A DNA stretch of 24,874 bases from Alphaproteobacteria bacterium (GTDB taxonomy: Bacteria; Pseudomonadota; Alphaproteobacteria; Rhizobiales; Aestuariivirgaceae): the NCBI GenBank assembly GCA_024639035.1, contig JAHEJE010000005.1:1-24874 (forward strand). The letters run 5' to 3'. The notes under the pieces are model-generated. The model was not told the DNA's origin. It worked only from the letters and a program-made list of their open reading frames with translations, and searched no databases. Made by a program: the position numbers and the translations under genes. This document shows, in pieces, positions 9,427 to 15,996 of this stretch. Position 1 is the stretch's first letter. Each line of letters starts with the position of its first letter.

Positions 9427-11111
9427 TTGCGACCTTCCAACAGCCGGCGGGCAATGACCTGGGCCTGAATTTCGCCGGCGCCTTCGAAGATGTTGAGGAT
9501 GCGGGCGTCGCACAGAACGCGCGAGATCTGGTACTCGAGAGCAAAGCCGTTGCCGCCGTGGATCTGCAGGGCATTGTCGGCGGCCGACCATGCGGCGCGG
9601 GCGCCGAGCAGTTTGGCCATGCCGGCCTCAAGATCGCAGCGCCGGCCGGCATCCTTTTCGCGCGCGGCATAATAGGTGAGCTGGCGGGCGGCCATGATTT
9701 CGGCGGCCATCAGGGCGAGCTTGTCGGAGATGCGGGGAAAGGAAATGATCGGCTTGCCGAACTGGATGCGGTCGACGGCGTACTGCAGGCCGATGTCGAG
9801 GGCGTTCTGGGCGACGCCGATGGCGCGGGCGGCGGTCTGGATACGGGCCGATTCGAAGGTCTGCATGAGCTGCTTGAAGCCCTGGCCCTCGGTATCGCCG
9901 AGCAGGTTCTGCGCCTTGACCTCGAAATCCTCAAAGCGGATTTCGAACTCCTTCATGCCGCGGTATCCGAGCACCTCGATCTCGCCGCCGGACATACCTT
10001 CAGCCGGAAACGGGTCGTCATCGGTGCCGCGGGGCTTTTCGGCGAGCAGCATCGACAGGCCCTTGTAACCTTTTTCATCCGGGTCGGTGCGGACCAGCAA
10101 CGTCATGACATCGGCACGCACCGGATGGGTGATCCAGGTCTTGTTGCCGGTCACCTTGTAGACGTCGCCGTCCTTGACGGCTCGGGTGCGCAGCGCGGCC
10201 AGGTCGGAGCCGGTGTTGGGTTCGGTGAATACGGCAGTCGGCAGGATCTCGCCGGAGCCGATCCTGGGCAGCCAGTGTTGCTTCTGCGCGTCGGTGCCGC
10301 CGGCAAGGATCAGTTCAGCGGCGATCTCCGGGCGGGTGCCGAGGGAACCGATGGCGATCCAGCCGCGCGACAGTTCCTCGGAGACCACGCACATGGATTC
10401 CTTGCCGAGTCCCATGCCGCCGTACTCCTCGGGCAGGGTCAGGGCGAAAACGCCAAGTTCGGCCAGCTTGTCGATGATCTCCAGCGGCACGTAGTCGTTG
10501 TTCAGGTGCCAGTCGTGGGCGTGCGGGGCAACGTTGTCGGAGATGAACCTGCGCATCTCGTCGCGCATCTGGTCCATCATCTCGTCCATGGCGCAGTTGC
10601 CGTAGGTGGTGCTGCCCTGGGCCTCGACGATAAGTTCAACCAGACGGGCGCGGGCATGCGGCGTGTTGCCGAAGCGCAGAAGTTCGCCGGCCGGGCCGTC
10701 ATACAGAACGCCGGTGTCGGCGCGGCGCAGGTCCAACTCGGCCGGGCGGACGAATTCGCCCTGGCTCATGGGGATGCCGCCGACGATCTGGTTGAGATAC
10801 TCGCCGAACAAGACCTGCACCAGCAGCTGCTCGATCTCGCCGAACTGACCGCGGTTGTGCAATGTCTCGGCATAACGGGAGGCCTGGCGCAGGGTTTCGG
10901 CGTAGGTGGCGAACCAGGCCAGGCCGTGCACCGCGTGCTGGCCCTGCTCGATCAGTTCGGAAGCATAGCGCTCGCCATCCCAGACCCGCTCGGCGACACA
11001 GGCGCGGGCGGTGTTGTAGAGCTTGTCGACTGCATCGACGGCAACCTTGGTCAGTTCGATCAGGTTGTCGAGGGTGATCTTTCCAGAATCGGTGTTCTCA
11101 GCAAAGCTCAT
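9423..11111 (-). CDS. mcd: (2S)-methylsuccinyl-CoA dehydrogenase
   Basis: This FAD enzyme of the acyl-CoA dehydrogenase family has 562 residues, longer than the usual 380-400 because about 150 residues precede the standard fold. The conserved ACAD blocks are readable: LTLPEEYGGMGLG, TEPNTGSDLAALRTRA, VTGNKTWITHP, GRR-type helices, and IHGGNGFALEYQISRVLCDARI. The catalytic glutamate position is kept (IFEGAGEIQ, E543). The extra N-terminal part and the presence of ccr and ecm in the same region fit methylsuccinyl-CoA dehydrogenase, which forms mesaconyl-CoA in the EMC pathway. Substrate choice is inferred from length and context; another branched acyl-CoA is the alternative. The ATG at 11111 has GGGAA about 10 bases upstream. 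The stop overlaps the next gene's start (TTGA). Confidence 0.87.
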   Translation of the reverse strand: MSFAENTDSGKITLDNLIELTKVAVDAVDKLYNTARACVAERVWDGERYASELIEQGQHAVHGLAWFATYAETLRQASRYAETLHNRGQFGEIEQLLVQVLFGEYLNQIVGGIPMSQGEFVRPAELDLRRADTGVLYDGPAGELLRFGNTPHARARLVELIVEAQGSTTYGNCAMDEMMDQMRDEMRRFISDNVAPHAHDWHLNNDYVPLEIIDKLAELGVFALTLPEEYGGMGLGKESMCVVSEELSRGWIAIGSLGTRPEIAAELILAGGTDAQKQHWLPRIGSGEILPTAVFTEPNTGSDLAALRTRAVKDGDVYKVTGNKTWITHPVRADVMTLLVRTDPDEKGYKGLSMLLAEKPRGTDDDPFPAEGMSGGEIEVLGYRGMKEFEIRFEDFEVKAQNLLGDTEGQGFKQLMQTFESARIQTAARAIGVAQNALDIGLQYAVDRIQFGKPIISFPRISDKLALMAAEIMAARQLTYYAAREKDAGRRCDLEAGMAKLLGARAAWSAADNALQIHGGNGFALEYQISRVLCDARILNIFEGAGEIQAQVIARRLLEGRN

Positions 11112-11160
11112 GGCGCGGTGTTCCCAATGGCGAAGGTGGACTTGTTATATCAAGCCTATG

Positions 11161-11173
11161 TTGCAATGCAAAA
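11161..11173 (-). promoter_or_regulatory. Candidate operator upstream of mcd (TTTTGCATTGCAA)
   Basis: On the mcd sense strand the sequence TTTTGCATTGCAA ends about 50 bases before the ATG. It contains the near-palindrome TTGCA-T-TGCAA. The core TTGCATTG recurs in the same orientation upstream of ccr and ecm. It resembles the TTTGCAAA half-sites described for the RamB/PccR family of short-chain acyl-CoA regulators; that link is inference. Confidence 0.4.
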
Positions 11174-11190
11174 TACAACTCATCTCATCT

Positions 11191-12090
11191 TCAGCGGCGT
11201 TTGACCACCAGCATGACGGCGCCGGCGCATACGGCCATGCCGGCAAATTGCATCAGGTTCAAGGTCTCGCCGAACAGCAGCCAGGCGATCAGCGCGGTCG
11301 ATGCCGGAACGAGATAGAACAGACCGGCGACGCTGGAAACCTCGCCATGGCGGATCATCAGATAGAGCAGGGAAACGGCACCGATCGACAGGACCAACAC
11401 CAGCCAGGCCATGGCGAACACGACGTTGGCGGTCCAGGCGATTTGGAAGTCCTCAAAGACCAGGGCGCCGATGGCGACGACGCCAGCAGCGCCGATGAAC
11501 TGGTAGACGTTGGCCGTCCTCAGATCGAGGCCGGTGGCGAAGCGCTTCTGGTAGATCGAGCCGATGGTTATCGACAAGGCGCCAACGACCGTCAGGCCGA
11601 CGTTGAGCGGTGTGATCCCATGGCTGGCGAAGGTCAATTTCGGCCACACGACCATGGCGACGCCGGCGATGCCCACGGCCAGCCCGAGCCAGTGGCGGAT
11701 GGCGATGCGTTCGCCGAGAACCGGTGCTGCCAGGAATGCGGTCAGCAACGGCTGCAGGCCGACGATCAGTGCCGAAACGCCGGCCGGCATGCCCCTGAAG
11801 ATGGTGAAGAACACCAGGCCGAGATAGCCGCCATGAACGAGGCCGCCGGCAATCAGCGCATGGATGGCGCCGTTACGGTTGGGCCACGGGGCGCGGGTCA
11901 GCGATGCAATGCCGGCGAGCAGGGCGGCAGCGATGAGGAACCGGTAGGTCAGAAAGCTCAACGGCTCAGCGTCCTGACCGAGCAGCTTGGCGCCGATGAA
12001 TCCGGTCGACCACAGGAACACGAACACCAACGGCGCGGCGGTCAGCCACGCCGGTGGGGTGCCTGCACCGGTATCTTGCGGGTTGCTCAT
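11191..12090 (-). CDS. EamA/DMT-superfamily membrane transporter
   Basis: The protein has 299 residues and about ten hydrophobic helices arranged as two EamA repeats. The first runs from about residue 15 (APLVFVFLWSTGFIGAKLL) to about 145 and the second from about 160 to the end (AGLFYLVPASTALIAWLLFGE near the last third). The pattern ALIVGLQPLLTAFLAAPVLGERI is typical of the drug/metabolite exporter superfamily. The substrate is unknown. The start ATG at 12090 is preferred over an upstream GTG-type extension, because that extension would run across the divergent YihY start and adds a non-membrane stretch with no family match. There is no strong ribosome site. It is divergent from the gene at 12177 and 79 bases before mcd on the same strand. 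Confidence 0.85.
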   Translation of the reverse strand: MSNPQDTGAGTPPAWLTAAPLVFVFLWSTGFIGAKLLGQDAEPLSFLTYRFLIAAALLAGIASLTRAPWPNRNGAIHALIAGGLVHGGYLGLVFFTIFRGMPAGVSALIVGLQPLLTAFLAAPVLGERIAIRHWLGLAVGIAGVAMVVWPKLTFASHGITPLNVGLTVVGALSITIGSIYQKRFATGLDLRTANVYQFIGAAGVVAIGALVFEDFQIAWTANVVFAMAWLVLVLSIGAVSLLYLMIRHGEVSSVAGLFYLVPASTALIAWLLFGETLNLMQFAGMAVCAGAVMLVVKRR

Positions 12091-12176
12091 TCGCCAAGGC
12101 CCGTTGTCTGTTGCAGAATCGATGCCTATGTCTTCAACATGACAACATCGACCTTTGAGATCACTGTCAGGGAACC

Positions 12177-13040
12177 GTGCCGGTGTCGACCCTAAAGACA
12201 CTTTGCCTCGATATCTACAATCGGTTCTACGTCGATGACGGTTTTCCGCTGGCGGGAAATATCGCCTTTTGTACGCTGTTGTCGCTGTTTCCGTTCTTGC
12301 TGTTTCTCACCGGACTGGCGGCGTTCTTCGGCAACGAGCGGCTGGCGGAAACGGCGGTCGACTATCTTCTGTCGGTGGCGCCGGAGCAGATCGTGGCGCC
12401 GATGTCGCGGGAGATCCACGGGCTCCTGGCCAATACCGGAAGCGGCCTGCTGACGTTTACCGCCCTGTTCACGTTGTACACGGCGGCGACGGGGGTCGAG
12501 AGCATCCGCACCGGCCTCAATCGCAGTTACGGCTATGGCGAGACCAGAAACTGGTTTTACCGGATGTTCCAGAGCATGCTGTTTGTGATTTTCGGCGCGG
12601 CGGTGTTGCTGCTCCTTGCCGTGCTGCTGGTGTTCGGTCCGCTGTACTGGTCGAAGGCGGAAAGCCTGATGCCGGTGTTGGCGCCGTTTTCGGCCTGGTT
12701 TCACTTGTTGAATTATCCGGTCGGGCTCGGTTTGATGTTTGTCACTCTCACCGTTTCGCACAAGTTTCTGCCGGTGAAACGGCATCCGTTGCGGCAGATC
12801 ATGCCGGGTGTCGTTCTGACTATGGTCTTGTGGCTGGCCTCGGCCTGGGTCTATGCCGATTACCTGGCGCGCTTCTCGCGGCTGCAGGTTGTCTATGCGG
12901 GGATCGCCAACGTTATCATCGCGCTGATATTCTTGTACATATCGGCGCTGGTGATGATCCTGGGCGGCGAGGTCAACCAAGCGCTGATCGTGCATCGCGA
13001 GCGCCGGAAAGCCCAGGAGCAATCGTCAAACGGTGAGTGA
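12177..13040 (+). CDS. YihY/BrkB family inner-membrane protein
   Basis: The protein has 287 residues and about six membrane helices. The family pattern is clear: an amphipathic start (LKTLCLDIYNRFYVDDGFPLAGNIAFCTLLSLFPFLLFLTGLAAFFG), an LLTFTALFTLYTAATGVESIRTGLNRSYG block, and a C-terminal pair of helices ending in YISALVMILGGEVNQAL. The members are old 'virulence factor BrkB/ribonuclease BN' annotations, and their real function is not settled. GTG at 12177 and GTG at 12183 are both possible; AGGGA at 12169-12173 sits better for the second (nine bases). It diverges from the EamA gene and converges with the decarboxylase-like gene. Confidence 0.85.
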   Translation: MPVSTLKTLCLDIYNRFYVDDGFPLAGNIAFCTLLSLFPFLLFLTGLAAFFGNERLAETAVDYLLSVAPEQIVAPMSREIHGLLANTGSGLLTFTALFTLYTAATGVESIRTGLNRSYGYGETRNWFYRMFQSMLFVIFGAAVLLLLAVLLVFGPLYWSKAESLMPVLAPFSAWFHLLNYPVGLGLMFVTLTVSHKFLPVKRHPLRQIMPGVVLTMVLWLASAWVYADYLARFSRLQVVYAGIANVIIALIFLYISALVMILGGEVNQALIVHRERRKAQEQSSNGE

Positions 13041-13091
13041 GTAGACGTACTGTTGCAGCGCCCGGACGACCCCAACTGACCATTTCAGGCG

Positions 13092-13871
13092 TCAATCCCC
13101 GGTGAAGTTCGGCTTGCGCTTTTCGAGAAAAGCATTGATGCCTTCCGCGTAGTCGTGGCTGTCGTAGACCGTCCGGCGCAAGCCCTGCAGGCGCTCGAAC
13201 ATACGCGGCGTGATCGCATGGGCGCCGGCCAACTCGCGCAGTTGCTCCTTGATGACGCCGATGCTGAGCGGTGAATTGTCGGCGATGGCGTCGGCCAGGT
13301 CGCGCACATGCGCGTCGATCTCGTCTTCAGACACCACGTGGTTGACGATGCCGAGGTGTTCGGCCCGGTCCGCCGGTATCGGGCGCGCGGTAAACACCAT
13401 CTCCTTGAGCACTGCGAGCCCGACACTGTTAAAGAAGGTCAGGAGCCCGGTGACGTTGTAGGGGACACCCAGTTTCGCCGGCGTCACGGCGAAGGTGGTG
13501 CGCGGCGTTGCAACGACGATGTCGCAGGCCAGCGCTACCTCGCAAGCGCCGCCCCATACGCCGGCGTTGCATTGCGCGATTACCGGTGCCGGGAAGTCCT
13601 CGATCGCGCGGATCAGAGTGCGCAGCGGATCGTCCCAGCCCAATGGATCGCGCCGGCCTTGCGGCAGCTCGTTGACGTCATGGCCGGCCGACCAGACCTT
13701 GGCGTCAGGCATGGCACGCAACACGACGGCCCTGACCTTGTCGGTCCTGAAAGCCTCGAAGGCGGCCAAGATGTCGTCGACCAACGCCTTGCCGAGCGCA
13801 TTGCGCCGGCTCGGATGGTTCATCGTAACAACGCCCATGGCGCCGTCGCGTTCGCGCATGACCAGAGACAT
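13092..13871 (-). CDS. scpB: Methylmalonyl-CoA decarboxylase-like crotonase (YgfG/ScpB type)
   Basis: This 259-residue crotonase-fold protein matches the E. coli methylmalonyl-CoA decarboxylase (ScpB/YgfG, 261 residues) much more closely than ordinary enoyl-CoA hydratases. Diagnostic blocks are SAGHDVNELPQGRRDPL (H64 in the place of the E. coli active-site H66), VWGGACE (104-111, oxyanion-hole glycines), TPAKLGVPYN (Y138 for Y140), and a C-terminal YDSHDYAEGINAFLEKRKPNF. The start is placed at ATG 13871 because AGAAAGG lies six bases before it, whereas it touches the upstream ATG at 13877. The gene follows ccr by 29 bases on the same strand, so co-transcription is likely. The substrate could be methylmalonyl-CoA or ethylmalonyl-CoA; the second would directly oppose Ccr. 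The comparison is from memory, without an alignment program. Confidence 0.82.
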   Translation of the reverse strand: MSLVMRERDGAMGVVTMNHPSRRNALGKALVDDILAAFEAFRTDKVRAVVLRAMPDAKVWSAGHDVNELPQGRRDPLGWDDPLRTLIRAIEDFPAPVIAQCNAGVWGGACEVALACDIVVATPRTTFAVTPAKLGVPYNVTGLLTFFNSVGLAVLKEMVFTARPIPADRAEHLGIVNHVVSEDEIDAHVRDLADAIADNSPLSIGVIKEQLRELAGAHAITPRMFERLQGLRRTVYDSHDYAEGINAFLEKRKPNFTGD

Positions 13872-13900
13872 GGGCATCCTTTCTCAATGGGGACGGGACC

Positions 13901-15199
13901 CTACCCGCTACAGCACTCGATGACGTCCTCGAAGGTGCGCAGGCCGGTCTTCGGGGCGCAGACCATGACGGCCATGTTGCCTGGCTTGTGTTGGTTGTTT
14001 TGCATGCGCACGTGGGCCTTGGGGATCTGGTCCCAGCCGAAAACCTCCGACATGCAGGGATCGATGCGGCGGTTGATGACGAGCTGATTGGCCTGGGTTG
14101 CCTGCTTGAGGTGGGCGAAATGCGAACCCTGAATACGCTTCTGGTGCATCCAGACGTAGCGGGCATCCATGGTCAGATTGTAACCGGTGGTGCCGGCACA
14201 GAACACCACCATGCCGCCGCGCTTGACGATCAGGCAGGAGACCGGAAAAGTGGCCTGGCCGGGATGCTCGAATACCGTGTCGACACTGACGCCCTTGCCG
14301 GTGATATCCCAGATCGCCTTGCCGAACTTGCGCGCCTCCTTCAGCCAGGTGTTGTATTCGTCGGTGCCGACGGTGGGCATTTCGCCCCAGCAGTTGAAAT
14401 CCTTGCGGTTGATGACGCCCTTGGCGCCGAGCGACATGACGAAATCACGCTTGTCGTCATCGGAAATGACGCCGATGGCGTTGGCGCCGGTGGTGGCGCA
14501 CAGTTGCACGGCAAACGAACCGAGACCGCCCGAGGCGCCCCACACCAGTATGTTGTGGCCGGGCCGGAGGATATTCGGGCGGTGGCCGAACAGCATGCGA
14601 TAGGCGGTGGCGAGCGTCAGGGTGTAGCAGGCGCTTTCCTCCCAGGTCAGATGGCGCGGACGCGGCATCAGCTGCTGGGCCTGGGCGCGGCAGAACTGGG
14701 CAAACGAGCCGTCCGGTGTCTCGTAGCCCCAGATGCGCTGGGAGGGAGAAAACATAGGATCGCCGCCGTTGCATTCTTCGTCGTCGCCATCGTCCTGGTT
14801 ACAGTGAATGACGACCTCGTCGCCGACCTTCCAGCGCTTGACCTTGGAGCCGACGGCCCAGACGATGCCGGCGGCGTCGGATCCGGCGATATGGTAGTCG
14901 TTCTTGTGCACATCGAGCGGCGTGATCGGCTTGCCGAGGGAGGCCCACACGCCGTTGTAATTGACACCGGCGGCCATCACGAGCACCAGCACCTCGTGGC
15001 TGTCGATTTCCCAGGTTGGCAGGACCTCGATCTGCATGGCGGTGTCGGGATTGCCGTGCCGCTCCCTGCGGATCGCCCAGGCATACATGTTCTTGGGCAC
15101 GTGCCCGAGCGGCGGCAATTCGCCGATCTCGTACAAATCCTTCTTCGGCGCACTGTCGTTGGTCGCCGGCGTGGCTTCGTCGTTGGCGCTTGTGCTCAT
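13901..15199 (-). CDS. ccr: Crotonyl-CoA carboxylase/reductase
   Basis: This key EMC-pathway enzyme converts crotonyl-CoA, CO2 and NADPH to ethylmalonyl-CoA. The 432-residue protein belongs to the MDR superfamily. A catalytic GroES-like part contains MAAGVNYNGVWASLGKP, whose Asn lies where the CO2-binding Asn of characterised Ccr enzymes is expected. An NADPH Rossmann part follows (ILVWGASGGLGSFAVQL). Typical Ccr blocks are DYHIAGSDAAGIVWAVG, VIHCNQDDGDDEECNGGDPM, RIWGYETPDGSFAQFCRAQ and MHQKRIQGSHFAHL. The ATG at 15199 is chosen for AGGGGA six bases upstream; the frame is open further upstream but with no family-like sequence. It is followed after 29 bases by the decarboxylase-like gene and is divergent from 15518-15841. 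Confidence 0.95.
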   Translation of the reverse strand: MSTSANDEATPATNDSAPKKDLYEIGELPPLGHVPKNMYAWAIRRERHGNPDTAMQIEVLPTWEIDSHEVLVLVMAAGVNYNGVWASLGKPITPLDVHKNDYHIAGSDAAGIVWAVGSKVKRWKVGDEVVIHCNQDDGDDEECNGGDPMFSPSQRIWGYETPDGSFAQFCRAQAQQLMPRPRHLTWEESACYTLTLATAYRMLFGHRPNILRPGHNILVWGASGGLGSFAVQLCATTGANAIGVISDDDKRDFVMSLGAKGVINRKDFNCWGEMPTVGTDEYNTWLKEARKFGKAIWDITGKGVSVDTVFEHPGQATFPVSCLIVKRGGMVVFCAGTTGYNLTMDARYVWMHQKRIQGSHFAHLKQATQANQLVINRRIDPCMSEVFGWDQIPKAHVRMQNNQHKPGNMAVMVCAPKTGLRTFEDVIECCSG

Positions 15200-15517
15200 G
15201 GTCGATCCCCTGTTGTCGTCGTCGACAATCCCCAGCACCGGTCGTGCGGCAGCGCACAATAACCTCATTTTGTTTCGCCCCGCAATAAACATGCGCCGGT
15301 ATTGCCCATCTGTAACGGGGAGCCGGCTAGGGTTAACTGGTTCTCAAGCCGATCGTTACAATGCAATTGATTAACGGTAAACGCCTGAAGTTCTTGATAA
15401 AAATAGTGAAATTTGGCACAGATTGGTGGGATAGAGCCGGTGTCGGACTTCAGAGAATTGGCAGCCAAGAGATGCCAACCCCTCACCGGCAGCCCGGGAC
15501 AGTTAGGAGGGACAGTT
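15200..15517. other. 318-base divergent regulatory region between ccr and the small membrane protein gene
   Basis: No gene was found. The centre (15330-15420) is clearly AT-richer than its surroundings, as expected for promoters on both strands, though I cannot pick confident -35/-10 pairs. It holds a 7-base inverted repeat TGTAACG (15311-15317) / CGTTACA (15354-15360) with a 36-base gap. Overlapping the second arm is CAATGCAA (15359-15366), the reverse complement of the element found near mcd and ecm. Confidence 0.5.
15359..15366 (-). promoter_or_regulatory. Candidate EMC operator upstream of ccr (TTGCATTG)
   Basis: On the ccr sense strand the sequence is AATTGCATTGTAACG. The core TTGCATTG is identical to cores upstream of mcd (11164-11171) and ecm (15894-15901) and has the same direction relative to the gene. 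It lies 159 bases before the ccr start and overlaps one arm of the TGTAACG inverted repeat. Confidence 0.4.
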
Positions 15518-15841
15518 ATGGATTCCTTGATGGCAGTCTTCACATGGAGGCCTGATTTCTTTTCGGGAACCAGTGAGACGACGGATGTGGCGCTGCTGAT
15601 CATGGCGCTGATGAGTTTCGTTGGCGCCGGTGTCGTCATGCGGCTGACGCAGGTCGAATCATCGTTCAACTTCCTGGTGAATTTCTCGGTGATGTTCATC
15701 GGTTGTCTGGCGTTCAAGGAATTCGGCGCACCGGTCCTGTTTCCGATGCAGAACGAGATTATCGCCAGCGCAGTGACGGCCAATTTCGGCATGACGCTGG
15801 CCGGCTTCGTGCTGCTTCTGGCCTATCGCAACAGCACATAG
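15518..15841 (+). CDS. Small three-helix membrane protein of unknown function
   Basis: I do not recognise this 107-residue protein. It has three hydrophobic segments: about 23-41 (DVALLIMALMSFVGAGVVM), 51-70 (NFLVNFSVMFIGCLAFKEFG) and 84-103 (SAVTANFGMTLAGFVLLLAY). An N-terminal soluble stretch of about 20 residues precedes them, and there are few charged residues. The start ATG has a near-perfect ribosome site, AGGAGGG (15505-15511), six bases upstream, so translation is probably efficient. A short intrinsic terminator follows (15869-15895). It sits between divergent ccr and downstream ecm, so a link to EMC metabolism is possible but rests on position only. Confidence 0.75.
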   Translation: MDSLMAVFTWRPDFFSGTSETTDVALLIMALMSFVGAGVVMRLTQVESSFNFLVNFSVMFIGCLAFKEFGAPVLFPMQNEIIASAVTANFGMTLAGFVLLLAYRNST

Positions 15842-15868
15842 GCCTTCGCCACATTGCAGATTTCCAGC

Positions 15869-15895
15869 GCCGCGGGCCATCCTCCGCGGCGTTTT
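15869..15895 (+). terminator. Intrinsic terminator after the small membrane protein gene
   Basis: GCCGCGG (15869-15875) and CCGCGGC (15884-15890) form a perfect 7-base GC stem with an 8-base loop, followed by GTTTT. The U-run is short. It begins 28 bases after the stop of the 107-residue protein and suggests that ecm is transcribed from its own promoter downstream. Confidence 0.6.
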
Positions 15896-15901
15896 GCATT
15901 G
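15892..15901 (+). promoter_or_regulatory. Candidate EMC operator upstream of ecm (TTTTGCATTG)
   Basis: These ten bases are identical to the element on the mcd sense strand (11173 to 11164). The first four Ts are also the U-run of the terminator at 15869-15895, so only the TTGCATTG core counts as independent evidence. It lies 95 bases before the ecm start. Confidence 0.35.
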
Positions 15902-15996
15902 GCGCGAGGCCGGGGATTCGGCCATCGATCTGGTTGCGCTGCAACATAAGACGTGCTTCGATGCGGCCTCGCGACGACAAGACGAGGGCAGGCGCC

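Noticed and set aside
9558..11204. A 548-codon open frame on the plus strand opposite mcd
   Set aside because: It is antisense to a clear acyl-CoA dehydrogenase, has no family-like sequence, and follows the pattern of GC-rich third-codon shadows.
12091..12201. N-terminal extension of the EamA gene to 12201
   Set aside because: The extension lacks hydrophobic or family-like sequence and would overlap the divergent YihY-type start; ATG 12090 gives a standard length.
15408..15424. Possible sigma54 promoter (TTTGGCACAGATTGGTG) before the small membrane protein
   Set aside because: The distance between the GG and the next GG is two bases too short and the GC of the -12 box is missing.
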